Shown one piece after another: positions 19,202 to 28,582 of a stretch of DNA of 64,000 bases; the stretch's first letter is position 1; each line of letters starts with the position of its first letter. The notes below the pieces were generated by a model. The model was not told the DNA's origin. It worked only from the letters and a program-made list of their open reading frames with translations, and made no database searches. Made by a program: the position numbers and the translations under genes. This DNA comes from a bacterium (lineage in GTDB: Bacteria; Pseudomonadota; Alphaproteobacteria; Rhodobacterales; Rhodobacteraceae), in contig WGOE01000003.1 of assembly GCA_016124195.1 (NCBI GenBank), positions 186,001 through 250,000 on the forward strand, read 5' to 3'.

Positions 19202-22006
19202 TCAATGCGCCTCGGCCCAGTTCGCCCCCTGCCCGGCCTCGACCACCAGCGGCACTTTCAGGGCGACGGCCGGATGGGCAGCCCCCTCCATCACGGCCTT
19301 GGCGACCTTGATCAACGCTTCGGCGGCGGCCTCATCGGCCTCGAAGACCAGTTCGTCATGGACCTGCAACAGCATCCGGGCAGGCAAGTCGCGGATCGCC
19401 GCCGGCATGCGGATCATCGCGCGGCGAATCACATCCGCCGCCGTGCCCTGGATCGGCGCATTGATCGCGGCGCGCTTGGCAAAGCCGGCGCCCGGGCCCT
19501 TGGCGTTGATCTCGGGCGTGTGGATCTTGCGGCCGAACAGGGTTTGCACAAAGCCATTCTCTTGCGCGAATTTCACCGTGTCGGCCATGTATTCCTTGAT
19601 GCCGGGGAAGCGTTCGAAATAGCGGTCGATGAAGCCCTGCGCCTCGGCCCGCGGGATGCGCAGGTTGCGGGCGAGGCCAAAGCCCGAGATGCCATAGATC
19701 ACGCCGAAGTTGATCGCTTTGGCCCGCCGCCGAATTTCCGAGGTCATCTCGGCCAGGGGCACGCCAAACATCTCGGACGCGGTCATGGCATGAATGTCGA
19801 TCCCGTCGCGGAACGACTGCTGCAGCGCGGGGATATCGGCGATATGGGCAAGGATGCGCAGTTCGATCTGCGAATAGTCAAGGCTGACCAGCACCTTGCC
19901 CTTCGGCGCCACAAAGGCCTCGCGGATGCGGCGGCCCTCTTCGGTGCGGACGGGGATGTTCTGCAGGTTCGGATCGGTCGAGGCCAGACGGCCCGTCACC
20001 GCCCCCGTGATCGAATAAGACGTGTGAACCCGCCCGGTGTCGGGGTTGATATGGTCCTGCAGCGCGTCGGTATAGGTTGATTTCAGCTTGGAAAGCTGCC
20101 GCCAGTCCAGCACCCGGCCCGGCAGTTCGTGTTCGGTCGCCAGATCCTCCAGCACATCGGCCCCGGTGCCATAGGCGCCGTTCTTGCCCTTTTCGCCACC
20201 GGGCAGCGCCATCTTGTCAAACAGGATCTCGCCCAGCTGTTTGGGCGAACCCACGTTGAACTTCTCGCCGGCCAGCGTCTGGATCTCTTCCTCAAGCTGC
20301 GCCATCTTTTGCGCGAAGGCGCCAGACATGCGCGACAGGGTGTGGCGGTCAACCTGAATGCCGGCCATCTCCATCTCGGCCAGAACCGCAACGAGAGGGC
20401 GTTCGAGCGTCTCATAGACCGTGGTCACACGCGCCTTGTGCAGGTTGGGCTTGAAAGCCTGCCAAAGGCGCAAGGTGACATCGGCATCCTCGGCGGCATA
20501 GGCGACGGCCTTGTCGATCGCCACCTTGTCGAAAGTCAGGGCCGATTTGCCGGTGCCGATCAAATCCTTGATCGGGATGGGTTTGTGGCCAAGATATTTC
20601 TCGGACAGCTCGTCCATGCCATGGTTGTGCAGGCCGGCATGCATCGCATAGGACATCAGCATCGTGTCGTCGATCGGCGCGACATTGATGCCAAGGCGCG
20701 CAAAGATCTTCGCGTCATATTTCATGTTCTGCCCGATCTTGAGGACGGCATCATCCTCAAGAAGCGGCTTCAGCAGCGCCAACACCGCGTCGCGGCTCAT
20801 CTGGCCTTCGGTGACGGTCAGCGCGCCCAGAAGGTCGCCCGTGCCGGTGCGATGCATCAGCGGGATATAAGCCGCCGCCCCGGGATCGACGGCGAGAGAG
20901 ATGCCGACGATTTCGGCCTCCATCTCGTCGAGGCTAGTGGTTTCGGTGTCCACCGCCAGATATCCACGCTCGCGGGCGCGGGCGATCCATTTCGACAGGG
21001 TCTCGGCATCGGTGATTGCAGTGTAGGCGGCGGTGTCGAAGGGCAGGTTCGCGGCCTCGGGCGCGTCATGGGCGCCGGCCACCTCATAGCCCTTGCCGGC
21101 GTCGAGGGTCGGCGCCTCGACCTTCAGCTTTTCCGAGACGCGGCGGATCAGCGTCTGAAACTCCATCTCTTTCAGAAAGGCCATGATCGCCTCGGGTTCG
21201 GGCGCGCGCAGTTCCAGCGTATCCAGATCCAGCTCGATCGGCGTGTCGTCCTTCAAGGTCACAAGCTGGCGCGACAGGCGGATCTTGTCGGCGTTGTCAA
21301 CCAGCGCCTCGCGCCGCTTGGGCTGCTTGATCTCGCCTGCGCGGGCCAGAAGCGTGTCGAGGTCGCCATATTCCTGAATCAGCAGCGCCGCGGTCTTGAG
21401 CCCGATCCCCGGCGCGCCCGGGACGTTGTCGACCGAATCGCCGGCCAGCGATTGCACATCGACCACACGGTCGGGGGTGACGCCGAACTTCTCGAAAACC
21501 TCTTCCAAACCCAGGCGCTTGTTCTTCATCGGGTCGTGCATGTCGACGCCATTGCCGATCAGCTGCATCAGGTCCTTGTCCGAGGACAGGATGGTGACAG
21601 TGCCCCCCGCCTCCGAGGCGCGCCGGGCCAACGTGGCGATGATGTCGTCGGCCTCGTAGCCGGGCAATTCGATGCAGGCGACGTTGAACGCGCGGGTGGC
21701 CTCGCGGGTCAGCGGGAACTGCGGGCGCAGATCCTCGGGCAGGGGCGGGCGATTTGCCTTGTAGTCCGGGTAGATATCGTTGCGGAAGGTCTTGGCGCCG
21801 GCGTCGAAGACCACGGCGATGTGGGTCGGAGCGTTCTGGCTGCGGGTGGTGGTCAACTCGCCCCAGAGGAGGTTGCAGAACCCTGCAACGGCGCCTACCG
21901 GCAGGCCATCCGACTTGCGCGTCAAGGGCGGCAGAGCGTGATAGGCCCGAAATATGAAGGCCGAGCCGTCGATGAGGTGAAGATGATGCCCCTTGCCGAA
22001 TGCCAT
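19202..22006 (-). CDS. polA: DNA polymerase I
   Basis: Replication and repair polymerase that removes RNA primers and fills gaps; 934 residues from MAFGKGHHLHLIDG. All three domains are intact. The 5'-3' exonuclease (residues 1-290) has FDAGAKTFRNDIYPDYKANR and DKDLMQLIG. The 3'-5' exonuclease retains its acidic residues (AVDTETTSLDE, IGQNMKYDAK, YAAEDADVTLRL), so proofreading should be active, unlike in Taq-type enzymes. The polymerase has motif A VSLDYSQIELRILAHI, the O-helix RRRAKAINFGVIYGISGFGL and motif C QVHDELVFE. The start at 22006 removes a poorly conserved 20-residue extension that would start with GTG. Confidence 0.98.
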   Translation of the reverse strand: MAFGKGHHLHLIDGSAFIFRAYHALPPLTRKSDGLPVGAVAGFCNLLWGELTTTRSQNAPTHIAVVFDAGAKTFRNDIYPDYKANRPPLPEDLRPQFPLTREATRAFNVACIELPGYEADDIIATLARRASEAGGTVTILSSDKDLMQLIGNGVDMHDPMKNKRLGLEEVFEKFGVTPDRVVDVQSLAGDSVDNVPGAPGIGLKTAALLIQEYGDLDTLLARAGEIKQPKRREALVDNADKIRLSRQLVTLKDDTPIELDLDTLELRAPEPEAIMAFLKEMEFQTLIRRVSEKLKVEAPTLDAGKGYEVAGAHDAPEAANLPFDTAAYTAITDAETLSKWIARARERGYLAVDTETTSLDEMEAEIVGISLAVDPGAAAYIPLMHRTGTGDLLGALTVTEGQMSRDAVLALLKPLLEDDAVLKIGQNMKYDAKIFARLGINVAPIDDTMLMSYAMHAGLHNHGMDELSEKYLGHKPIPIKDLIGTGKSALTFDKVAIDKAVAYAAEDADVTLRLWQAFKPNLHKARVTTVYETLERPLVAVLAEMEMAGIQVDRHTLSRMSGAFAQKMAQLEEEIQTLAGEKFNVGSPKQLGEILFDKMALPGGEKGKNGAYGTGADVLEDLATEHELPGRVLDWRQLSKLKSTYTDALQDHINPDTGRVHTSYSITGAVTGRLASTDPNLQNIPVRTEEGRRIREAFVAPKGKVLVSLDYSQIELRILAHIADIPALQQSFRDGIDIHAMTASEMFGVPLAEMTSEIRRRAKAINFGVIYGISGFGLARNLRIPRAEAQGFIDRYFERFPGIKEYMADTVKFAQENGFVQTLFGRKIHTPEINAKGPGAGFAKRAAINAPIQGTAADVIRRAMIRMPAAIRDLPARMLLQVHDELVFEADEAAAEALIKVAKAVMEGAAHPAVALKVPLVVEAGQGANWAEAH

Positions 22007-22085
22007 GTCGCGCGCCCCCTGTTTTCGGGCCCGACCTTGGCATGATCCGCCGCGCAAGGCCACCACCTGCGTATCGTCTTACAGG

Positions 22086-22181
22086 CCCCGGGGCGCTGCC
22101 CCGGACCCCGGAGTATTGCCGCAAAGAGCAATTGGAAAGAGCGCCGGATCTCCTCTCCAATTGCTCTTTGAAGCAATACTC
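22086..22181. repeat. Palindromic intergenic element (GGAGTATT type) upstream of polA
   Basis: Two nested hairpins. CCGGGGC/GCCCCGG (22087-22103) is followed by a very long stem: GAGTATTGC (22111-22119) with GCAATACTC (22173-22181), plus 15 paired bases CAAAGAGCAATTGGA (22122-22136) with 22156-22170, broken only by 2-base bulges. The CCCCGGAGTATT lead resembles repetitive elements seen at gene ends in Rhodobacteraceae. In RNA it would form a strong structure in the polA leader. Confidence 0.65.
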
Positions 22182-22191
22182 GCGGGTGGGT

Positions 22192-22216
22192 CTGGGAGGG
22201 CAGCCGGCCCTCCCAG
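22192..22216 (-). terminator. Perfect 10-bp hairpin after the zf-CHCC gene
   Basis: CTGGGAGGGC (22192-22201) pairs fully with GCCCTCCCAG (22207-22216) around a 5-nt loop, 41 nt beyond the stop of the zinc-finger gene. There is no T-run, so it may be part of the adjacent palindromic element or a 3'-end stabiliser rather than a true terminator. Confidence 0.4.
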
Positions 22217-22256
22217 CCGTTCAAGCTGCGACCGGCTGAATCAGCGGGCGCCGCGC

Positions 22257-22442
22257 TCAGTGGTCATCATGGGCATGCGCGCGGTCGATCTCGAACCGCT
22301 TGTCGCAATAGCCGCATTCGACGAAACCCGTGTCCTGCGGAATGGTCAGCCAAACGCGGGGATGGCCAAGCGCGCCGACCCCGCCATCGCAGGCGACTTT
22401 CCAAGTGGTGACGATCTGGGTCTCTGGCGCTTTGGTCGGCAT
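22257..22442 (-). CDS. zf-CHCC zinc-finger protein (NDUFS6-like)
   Basis: A 61-residue zinc-binding protein related to the NDUFS6 accessory subunit of respiratory complex I. The signature is present: VACDGG near residue 18, then HPRVWLTI, and [13 protein letters not shown] with a Cys-x-x-Cys pair, with the first Cys, a His and the paired Cys as likely zinc ligands. The His/Asp-rich tail (AHAHDDH) is unusual but harmless. The start has AGGGA 7 nt upstream. In Alphaproteobacteria such proteins are thought to assist complex I assembly; here no nuo genes are nearby. Confidence 0.88.
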   Translation of the reverse strand: MPTKAPETQIVTTWKVACDGGVGALGHPRVWLTIPQDTGFVECGYCDKRFEIDRAHAHDDH

Positions 22443-22512
22443 GAGGCAGTCCCTGAATGAGGTGTGGTGGTCAAGATAGCGTCTTGAGGTGACGGACGAA
22501 AGGGGGCGGGCG

Positions 22513-23295
22513 TCAGACGGCCGAGCCGATCATCCGGTCGCGCGCCTTGAGCGCGTTGAGCCAGGCCAGGCCATGCACCGTTGCCCGCGCCGGACGGTAT
22601 TCGGCGGCCACCCATCCCTGATAGGACTGCGCATCAAGGTCACGAAACAGCGCGGTCAGATCGAAGCCGCCGCCGCCCGGCTCGGCCCGGGCGGGAAAGC
22701 CCGCGATCTGCACGTGGCTGACCTGTGCGCGGTGCTTGTCCCAGACCGCTTGCGCATCGCCGTGGATGCGCGCGGCGTGCCAGAGGTCGAACTGCAACCC
22801 CACGCGCGGGTTGTCGAGATCGGACAGTATGCGCGCGGCCTGGTCGAAATCATTCAGGAAATAGCCAGGCCAGTCGTCGGCATTCACCGGCTCGATGGTC
22901 AGGGCCAGTTCGGGCGCCGTCTCGGCCGCCCAGCCAAGGTTTTCGGTGAAAAGCTGCGTCGCCTGCGGGCCCTTGGCGACACCCGCCATCACATGGATCT
23001 TGGCCGCGCCCAGCCGGGTCGCAAGATCTGCCGCGCGCAGGAAATGGTCACGGAACTGATGCTCCATCCCCGGCACCGCCGCATGGCCGCGGTCGCCCGA
23101 GGCCCAGTCGCCCGGCGGCGTGTTGATCAGCACCAGAGGCATGCCGGCCAGCGCGGCCTGCCAGTCCTTTGCGGGATTGTCGTAGGGAAACAGGATCTCG
23201 ACCCCGTCAAAGCCGGCTTGCGCGGCCAGACCGGGGCGGTCGAGGCTGGGGACCTCGGTGAACAACATCGTCAGATTGGCGGCGTAACGGGGCAT
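22513..23295 (-). CDS. hyi: Hydroxypyruvate isomerase-family TIM-barrel enzyme
   Basis: Sugar-isomerase-type enzyme of 260 residues that probably interconverts hydroxypyruvate and tartronate semialdehyde. Family features: [16 protein letters not shown] at the start, the barrel strand [11 protein letters not shown], catalytic glutamate in [17 protein letters not shown], the metal-site region [23 protein letters not shown], and a second catalytic glutamate in WVAAEYRPA. Hydroxypyruvate isomerase serves glyoxylate/glycolate metabolism, and glcDEF lie 8 kb away on the other strand. The related OtnI/YgbM enzymes act on 2-oxo-tetronate, so the exact substrate is not certain. The gene sits 11 nt after the DUF1285 gene and is probably co-transcribed with it. 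Confidence 0.87.
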   Translation of the reverse strand: MPRYAANLTMLFTEVPSLDRPGLAAQAGFDGVEILFPYDNPAKDWQAALAGMPLVLINTPPGDWASGDRGHAAVPGMEHQFRDHFLRAADLATRLGAAKIHVMAGVAKGPQATQLFTENLGWAAETAPELALTIEPVNADDWPGYFLNDFDQAARILSDLDNPRVGLQFDLWHAARIHGDAQAVWDKHRAQVSHVQIAGFPARAEPGGGGFDLTALFRDLDAQSYQGWVAAEYRPARATVHGLAWLNALKARDRMIGSAV

Positions 23296-23306
23296 ATGTC
23301 TCTGGA

Positions 23307-23900
23307 TCAGGGCAGTTCGGCGGACGGGATCACCTTGAAGAACTGGCCATGGGACCAGAGGCCGAACCAGCTTTCATTGTCTTGCAGTTCATGGCAACCC
23401 AATTCGATCAGGCGATAGAAGCTCTTGCGGTCAATCAGGGCATAAAGACCAGACCTGATGTGGATGTAAGGGGCCGGTTCGCCGTCTTTCACGCGAATTT
23501 CAAGCGGATTGGCGGCGGACGCCTCGACCACGTCCTCGGTCTTGGTGACAAAGCGCAGGATCTGGTCGCTCCCCGTGCCGGTGGCGGTGAAATCCACGGC
23601 GAGCAGCGGCGCGTCATCGACCTTGATGCCGACTTTCTCGACCGGGGTAACCAGGAAATAGGCGTCACCCTCTTTCTTGAGGATCGAGGAGAACAGCTTG
23701 ACCATCGGCGCCCGGCCAATCGGCGTGCCAAGATAGAACCAGGTCCCGTCCCGCGCGATGCGCATGTCGATGTCGCCGCAGAACGGCGGGTTCCACAGAT
23801 GCACCGGCGGCGGCCCTTTTTTCGCCGCTTTGGTCACGGAAGAGAGAAGTTGATCCGCGTCGGGTCTCACGATCATTTGTGGGTCTTTGCCTTTTGCCAT
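23307..23900 (-). CDS. DUF1285-family protein
   Basis: Conserved cytoplasmic protein of unknown function, 197 residues. Family hallmarks are the opening VHLWNPPFCGDIDMRIARDG, then WFYLGTPIGRAPMVKLFSSI and YFLVTPVEKVGIKVDDAP, and a carboxy-terminal IHIRSGLYALIDRKSFYRL. The domain is a compact beta-rich fold known from structural genomics and occurs throughout Alphaproteobacteria. It is divergent from the MoxR operon across about 58 bp and is followed after 11 nt by the hydroxypyruvate-isomerase gene. No catalytic residues stand out. Confidence 0.88.
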   Translation of the reverse strand: MAKGKDPQMIVRPDADQLLSSVTKAAKKGPPPVHLWNPPFCGDIDMRIARDGTWFYLGTPIGRAPMVKLFSSILKKEGDAYFLVTPVEKVGIKVDDAPLLAVDFTATGTGSDQILRFVTKTEDVVEASAANPLEIRVKDGEPAPYIHIRSGLYALIDRKSFYRLIELGCHELQDNESWFGLWSHGQFFKVIPSAELP

Positions 23901-23958
23901 TTGTACCTTAGCTCAGGATTGGCTTTAGTGTCCCATAGAACGCAACCGGAGCAAAGTC

Positions 23959-24960
23959 ATGTCCCAAGCCGAAGATCTTGTCACTGCCATCGAGGCGCTT
24001 GCAGATCGCCTTGCCGTGGCGCGGGTCGCGATCGGGGGCCGCTTCATCGGGCAGGAAAAGGTGGTGGAACTGACGATGGCCGCCCTGTTGTCGGGGGGTC
24101 ATGCGCTGTTGGTGGGCCTGCCCGGTCTGGGCAAGACGCTGCTGGTTGACACCCTGTCCACCGTGATGGGGCTCAAGGCCAACCGCATCCAGTTCACCCC
24201 CGACCTGATGCCGGCCGATATCCTCGGCTCGGAAGTGCTGGAGACGGCCAACGACGGCACGCGCGCCTTCCGCTTCATCCAGGGTCCGGTCTTTTGCGAA
24301 CTTCTGATGGCGGACGAGATCAACCGCGCCAGCCCGCGCACGCAATCCGCCCTTCTGCAAGCCATGCAGGAGCGCGAGGTCACGATTGCCGGCCAGCACC
24401 GGCCGCTCGGGCCGCCCTTCCATGTGCTGGCAACCCAGAACCCGATCGAACAGGAAGGCACCTATCCCCTGCCGGAGGCGCAGCTTGACCGGTTTCTCGT
24501 TCAGGTCGATGTCTCTTATCCCTCGCGCGCGGCCGAGCGTGACATCCTGATGGCCACCACCGGGTCCGAGGTGTCGCGGGCAGAGGCGGTCTTTTCCGGC
24601 CCCGAACTGATCGCCGCGCAGGCGCTGATCCGGCGGATGCCGGTGGGCGACAAGGTGGTGGAGGCGATCCTCGATCTGGTGCGGGCCTGCCGCCCCGGCG
24701 AGCCCGAGGGCCGCGATCTGCGCGAGACGCTGGCCTGGGGCCCGGGGCCCCGCGCCGCGCAGGCCCTGATGCTGACGGTGCGGGCGCGCGCCCTGCTGAA
24801 TGGACGGCTGGCGCCCTCGACCGAGGATGTGGTGGCGATGGCGCAACCTGTGCTGGAACATCGCATGGCGCTGAACTTTGCCGCGCGTGCCCGGGGTGAA
24901 ACGCTTCAATCGGTGATTGCCAGGGTCACGGCCTCGGTCTTGCGGCAGGAGGCTGCGTGA
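23959..24960 (+). CDS. MoxR-family AAA+ ATPase
   Basis: AAA+ chaperone-like ATPase, 333 residues, thought to remodel or mature partner proteins together with vWA-domain proteins. Walker A is GLPGLGKTLLVDT, Walker B LMADEINRASPRTQ, the sensor region ATQNPIEQEGTYPLPEAQ, and the carboxy-terminal lid contains GPGPRAAQALMLT. All are standard for MoxR. GGAG lies 7 nt before the start. Its last 4 bases overlap the start of the DUF58 gene, beginning a chain of four coupled genes. The physiological client is not evident; no methanol dehydrogenase or CO dehydrogenase genes adjoin. Confidence 0.95.
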   Translation: MSQAEDLVTAIEALADRLAVARVAIGGRFIGQEKVVELTMAALLSGGHALLVGLPGLGKTLLVDTLSTVMGLKANRIQFTPDLMPADILGSEVLETANDGTRAFRFIQGPVFCELLMADEINRASPRTQSALLQAMQEREVTIAGQHRPLGPPFHVLATQNPIEQEGTYPLPEAQLDRFLVQVDVSYPSRAAERDILMATTGSEVSRAEAVFSGPELIAAQALIRRMPVGDKVVEAILDLVRACRPGEPEGRDLRETLAWGPGPRAAQALMLTVRARALLNGRLAPSTEDVVAMAQPVLEHRMALNFAARARGETLQSVIARVTASVLRQEAA

Positions 24961-25835
24961 CGCTTTCTGCCGATCTGCGCGCCCGGGCCGAGGCCTTGGG
25001 GCAGACCTTGCCTCCACTTCTGGCAGAGGCAGAGCATCTTGCTGCCACCGTCGCCCTGGGCGAACACGGGCGGCGCCGGGCCGGTATGGGCGACGACTTC
25101 TGGCAATACCGTGCGGCGCGGCCGGGCGATCCCTTCCGCGCGATAGATTGGCGCCGGTCGGCGCGGTCGGATCAGGCCTTCGTGCAAGAACGCGAATGGC
25201 AGGCCGCGCAGCAGGTGGTGTTCTGGGTCGATCCGGCGCAGTCGATGAATTTCTCGGGCGACCGGAACCGGCCGTCCAAGGCCGATCGGGCGCGGGTTCT
25301 GGCCCTGGCGCTGGCCGTCCTGCTGCTGCGGGGCGGCGAACTGGTCGGGCTGGCCGGCAAGGCCGCGCCCCGCGCCGGACGAGGCCAGATGCTGCACCTG
25401 ATCGAGGCCATGGCGCTCGATCTGGCGCAGACACAGGCCGATTATGGCGCGCCCGAACCGGGTGGCTTTGTCAGCCATGGCCGGGCGGTCTTCGTTTCGG
25501 ATTTCCTGGGCGACATGGCCGGGGTTGAAACCGCGCTTTCGGCGGCGGCGGGGCTTGGCGTGAAGGGCGTACTTCTGCAGATCCTTGACCCGGCGGAGGA
25601 GGAATTTCCCTTCGACGGCCGCACGGTCTTTGTCTCGATGGGCGGATCGGTCAGTCATGAAACCCAAAGGGCGGGTGATCTGCGCACGCGCTATCTGGCG
25701 CGGCTGGCCGAACGCAAGGCCCGGCTGGCCGATCTGGCGCAGGCGGCTGGCTGGCATTACCTGGCTCATCACACCGGGTCGGCCGCGCAGTCGGCACTGT
25801 TATGGGCCTACCGCGCGCTGGAGGGCGGGCACTGA
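24957..25835 (+). CDS. DUF58-domain protein, MoxR partner
   Basis: A 292-residue protein with the DUF58 motif GDPFRAIDWRRSAR and a degenerate vWA-like domain (VVFWVDPAQSMNFSG, where Asp-x-x-x-Ser replaces a perfect DxSxS). It starts with GTG overlapping the moxR stop (GTGA). No membrane segment is present, so it is likely cytoplasmic and membrane-associated through its partners. DUF58 proteins nearly always accompany MoxR ATPases and probably act as the adaptor or client. It ends with TGATG, shared with the next gene. Confidence 0.92.
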   Translation: MTLSADLRARAEALGQTLPPLLAEAEHLAATVALGEHGRRRAGMGDDFWQYRAARPGDPFRAIDWRRSARSDQAFVQEREWQAAQQVVFWVDPAQSMNFSGDRNRPSKADRARVLALALAVLLLRGGELVGLAGKAAPRAGRGQMLHLIEAMALDLAQTQADYGAPEPGGFVSHGRAVFVSDFLGDMAGVETALSAAAGLGVKGVLLQILDPAEEEFPFDGRTVFVSMGGSVSHETQRAGDLRTRYLARLAERKARLADLAQAAGWHYLAHHTGSAAQSALLWAYRALEGGH

Positions 25836-28582
25836 TGCTGGGTTTCGCCTCGCCTCTGCTGTTGTTGGCCCTGGTCGCGGTGCCGGTCCTGTGGTTCCTG
25901 CTGCGCGCCATTCCTCCGGCCCCGATCCGGCGCAGGTTCCCGGGCGTTGCCCTGCTTTTGGGGCTGATGGACGAAGACCGCGAGGCGGACCGCACGCCCT
26001 GGTGGCTTCTGGCGCTGCGGATGCTGGCGATATCGGCAGCGATCGTGGCCTTTGCCGGGCCGGTCCTGAACCCGCGTCCGGTGGCGGTGGGCAAGGCGCC
26101 GCTGCTGATCGTGCTGGATGGCGGCTGGGCCGATGCCTACGATTGGCAACGCAGGATCGCCAAGGCGACCAGCCTTCTGGATGGCGCCGAACGGACCGGG
26201 CGGCCGGTCGCGGTGATCCAGCTGGCTGATACACCGCAGCCGGTGGACTTCAAGGCCGCCGGCGACATGCGCGGCAAGCTCGCCACGATGGCGCCGCGCG
26301 CCTGGCTGCCCGATGACCTGACGCAATGGGTGCCCAGCCTGCCGAAGGCGCCCTATGACACAGACTGGATCACGGATGGCCTGTCCGATGGCGGGCGATC
26401 CGATCTGGTCACCCAGATGGTCAAGGCGGGCGCGGTCACCCTTTATGCCTCGGACCGGCCGATCTATGCGCTGGACCCGGCCGTGCAGGCGGATGGCAAA
26501 TTGAGCGTAACGGCGCGGCGATATCCGGCCGGACCCGCCACAAGCTTGAACCTGGCAGCACGCGGGCCCGACCCCTCGGGCACCGACCGGCAACTTGCGC
26601 TGGCGCCCCTGGCCTTTGAGGACGGCGCCGCCAGCGCCAAGGCCGAATTTGACCTGCCGCCCGAACTGCGCAACCGGGTGACCCGCTTTGCCATAGAAGG
26701 GCAGCGCGGCGCGGGGGCGGTCTCGCTGGCCGGCGACGCGCTCAAGCGGCGCAAGGTGGCGCTGGTCAGTGACGCCGCGGATGGCGAGGGGCTGCAGCTT
26801 CTGTCGCCCCTGCATTATCTGCGGCAGGCGCTGACGCCCTCGGCCGACCTGATCGAGGGCGGCGTGATGGATGTGGTGCCGGCCAAGCCTGACGTGATCG
26901 TGCTGGCCGATGTGGCGCAGATCCCGCAGGCGGAAAGCGACGCGCTGGTGGACTGGGTCAAGAAGGGCGGCCTGTTGCTGCGCTTTGCCGGGCCGCATCT
27001 GGCCGCGGCCGATACGGGACGGCTGGCCGATGACCCGCTGATGCCGGTCATTCTGCGGCAGGGCGGTGTGACGACCGGCGGCGCCATGAGCTGGGGCGCT
27101 CCAAAGACGCTGGCGCCGTTCCCCGACACCTCGCCCTTCCACGGGCTGGCGATCCCGTCCGACCTGCGGGTCAAGACTCAGGTTCTGGCAGAGCCGGGGC
27201 CGGACCTGTCGGACCGCACGCTCGCCGCACTCGACGATGGCACGCCGCTGGTCACGCGCAAGGTGATCGGCCTCGGTCAGGTCGTGCTGTTTCACGTCAC
27301 GGCCAATGCGGAATGGTCGGACCTGCCGCTGTCGGGGCTTTTCGTGCAGATGCTGGAACGGCTGGCGATTTCCGCCTCGGCCGGGGCGGGCAGTGTCGAG
27401 GGGCTGACCGGGCTGGTCTGGACGCCCGAACATGTGCTGGACGGCTGGGGCGATCTGAGCGATCCGGGCAGCCTGGCCGGCGTGCCGGGAGACGATCTGG
27501 CCCGCGCGCTGAAATCCGGGCCGGGACCCAAGGCGCCTCCGGGGCTCTACCGCAACGACGGGCGGGTGGTGGCTGTGAATGCCGTGCCGGAGGGCTTTGC
27601 CCTGACCAAGGCCGATTGGCCGGCCGACCTGAAGCCGCAGGACCTGACCCTGCCCGCGGAGACCGCGTTGAAAGGGCCGGTGTTGAGCTTTGCGCTGATC
27701 CTGCTGCTGTTGGACATTCTGGCGACGCTGGCCCTGTCAGGCCGGCTGCGGTTTCGTGGCGCAAGTGCCGCGCTGGTGGCCCTGACCCTGCTGGCGCAGC
27801 CGCATCCGGCCCAGGCCGATGCCGCCGCCGATCAGCGCGCGATTGCGGCCACCGACGGGGTCGTGCTGGCCTATGTGATCACCGGCGATCCGCGGGTGGA
27901 CGAGATTTCCGCGGCAGGGCTGCAGGGCCTCAGCGACCAGTTGGCCAACCGCACCGCGGTGGAGCCTCTGGCGCCGATGGGCGTCGATGTGGCCAAGGAC
28001 GAACTGGCCTTCTTCCCCTTCCTCTACTGGCCGGTCACGGCGGATGCGCAGGTCCCCTCGGCCGAGACCTTTGCCAAGCTGAACCGCTATCTGCGCACCG
28101 GCGGGCTGATCCTCTTCGACACGCGCGACGCCGATGTGGCGCTGGCCGGCCCCACGCCGGAAGGGCAGGCCCTGCAGCGCATCGCCTCGGGCCTTGACAT
28201 CCCGCCGCTGGAGCCTGTGCCGCCCGACCATGTGCTGACCCGCAGCTTCTATCTGCTGCAGGCTTTTCCGGGGCGCTTTTCGGAAGGCGGGCTCTGGGTC
28301 GAGGCCGCGCCGCCCGATGCCGCCAAGGCCGAGGGGATGCCGTTTCGCAACCTCAACGACGGTGTGACGCCGGTGGTGATTGGCGGGAACGACTGGGCCT
28401 CGGCCTGGGCGGTCGATGCCAATGGCGCGCCGATGTTTCCGGTCGGGCGCGGCGCTGCGGGCGACAACCAGCGTGAATATGCCTACCGGTTCGGGATCAA
28501 CCTGATCATGCATGTGCTGACCGGGAATTATAAGTCGGATCAGGTGCATGTGCCGGCCCTTCTGGAAAGGCTGGGCCAATGA
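25835..28582 (+). CDS. DUF4159-domain membrane protein (BatA-like N-terminus)
   Basis: A 915-residue inner-membrane protein. It opens with a BatA-type region: helix 1 FASPLLLLALVAVPVLWFLL, then APIRRRFPG, and helix 2 LLALRMLAISAAIVAFAGPV. A vWA-like domain follows in which the metal site is degenerate (IVLDGGWADAYDW). A third helix pair is at about residues 610-660 (VLSFALILLLLDILATLALS), and the carboxy-terminal part is DUF4159 (FFPFLYWPVTADAQ, LILFDTRDADVA, FYLLQAFPGRF). The start overlaps the DUF58 stop (TGATG). The function is unknown; the set probably forms a membrane complex handled by the MoxR ATPase. Confidence 0.9.
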   Translation: MLGFASPLLLLALVAVPVLWFLLRAIPPAPIRRRFPGVALLLGLMDEDREADRTPWWLLALRMLAISAAIVAFAGPVLNPRPVAVGKAPLLIVLDGGWADAYDWQRRIAKATSLLDGAERTGRPVAVIQLADTPQPVDFKAAGDMRGKLATMAPRAWLPDDLTQWVPSLPKAPYDTDWITDGLSDGGRSDLVTQMVKAGAVTLYASDRPIYALDPAVQADGKLSVTARRYPAGPATSLNLAARGPDPSGTDRQLALAPLAFEDGAASAKAEFDLPPELRNRVTRFAIEGQRGAGAVSLAGDALKRRKVALVSDAADGEGLQLLSPLHYLRQALTPSADLIEGGVMDVVPAKPDVIVLADVAQIPQAESDALVDWVKKGGLLLRFAGPHLAAADTGRLADDPLMPVILRQGGVTTGGAMSWGAPKTLAPFPDTSPFHGLAIPSDLRVKTQVLAEPGPDLSDRTLAALDDGTPLVTRKVIGLGQVVLFHVTANAEWSDLPLSGLFVQMLERLAISASAGAGSVEGLTGLVWTPEHVLDGWGDLSDPGSLAGVPGDDLARALKSGPGPKAPPGLYRNDGRVVAVNAVPEGFALTKADWPADLKPQDLTLPAETALKGPVLSFALILLLLDILATLALSGRLRFRGASAALVALTLLAQPHPAQADAAADQRAIAATDGVVLAYVITGDPRVDEISAAGLQGLSDQLANRTAVEPLAPMGVDVAKDELAFFPFLYWPVTADAQVPSAETFAKLNRYLRTGGLILFDTRDADVALAGPTPEGQALQRIASGLDIPPLEPVPPDHVLTRSFYLLQAFPGRFSEGGLWVEAAPPDAAKAEGMPFRNLNDGVTPVVIGGNDWASAWAVDANGAPMFPVGRGAAGDNQREYAYRFGINLIMHVLTGNYKSDQVHVPALLERLGQ

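Noticed and set aside
20129-22045. 638-codon open frame opposite polA
   Set aside because: Antisense shadow of a highly conserved gene with biased codons.
25808-27433. 541-codon minus-strand frame inside the DUF4159 gene
   Set aside because: Arg/Gln/His-rich antisense frame, no recognisable domain; the plus-strand gene is coupled to its neighbours.
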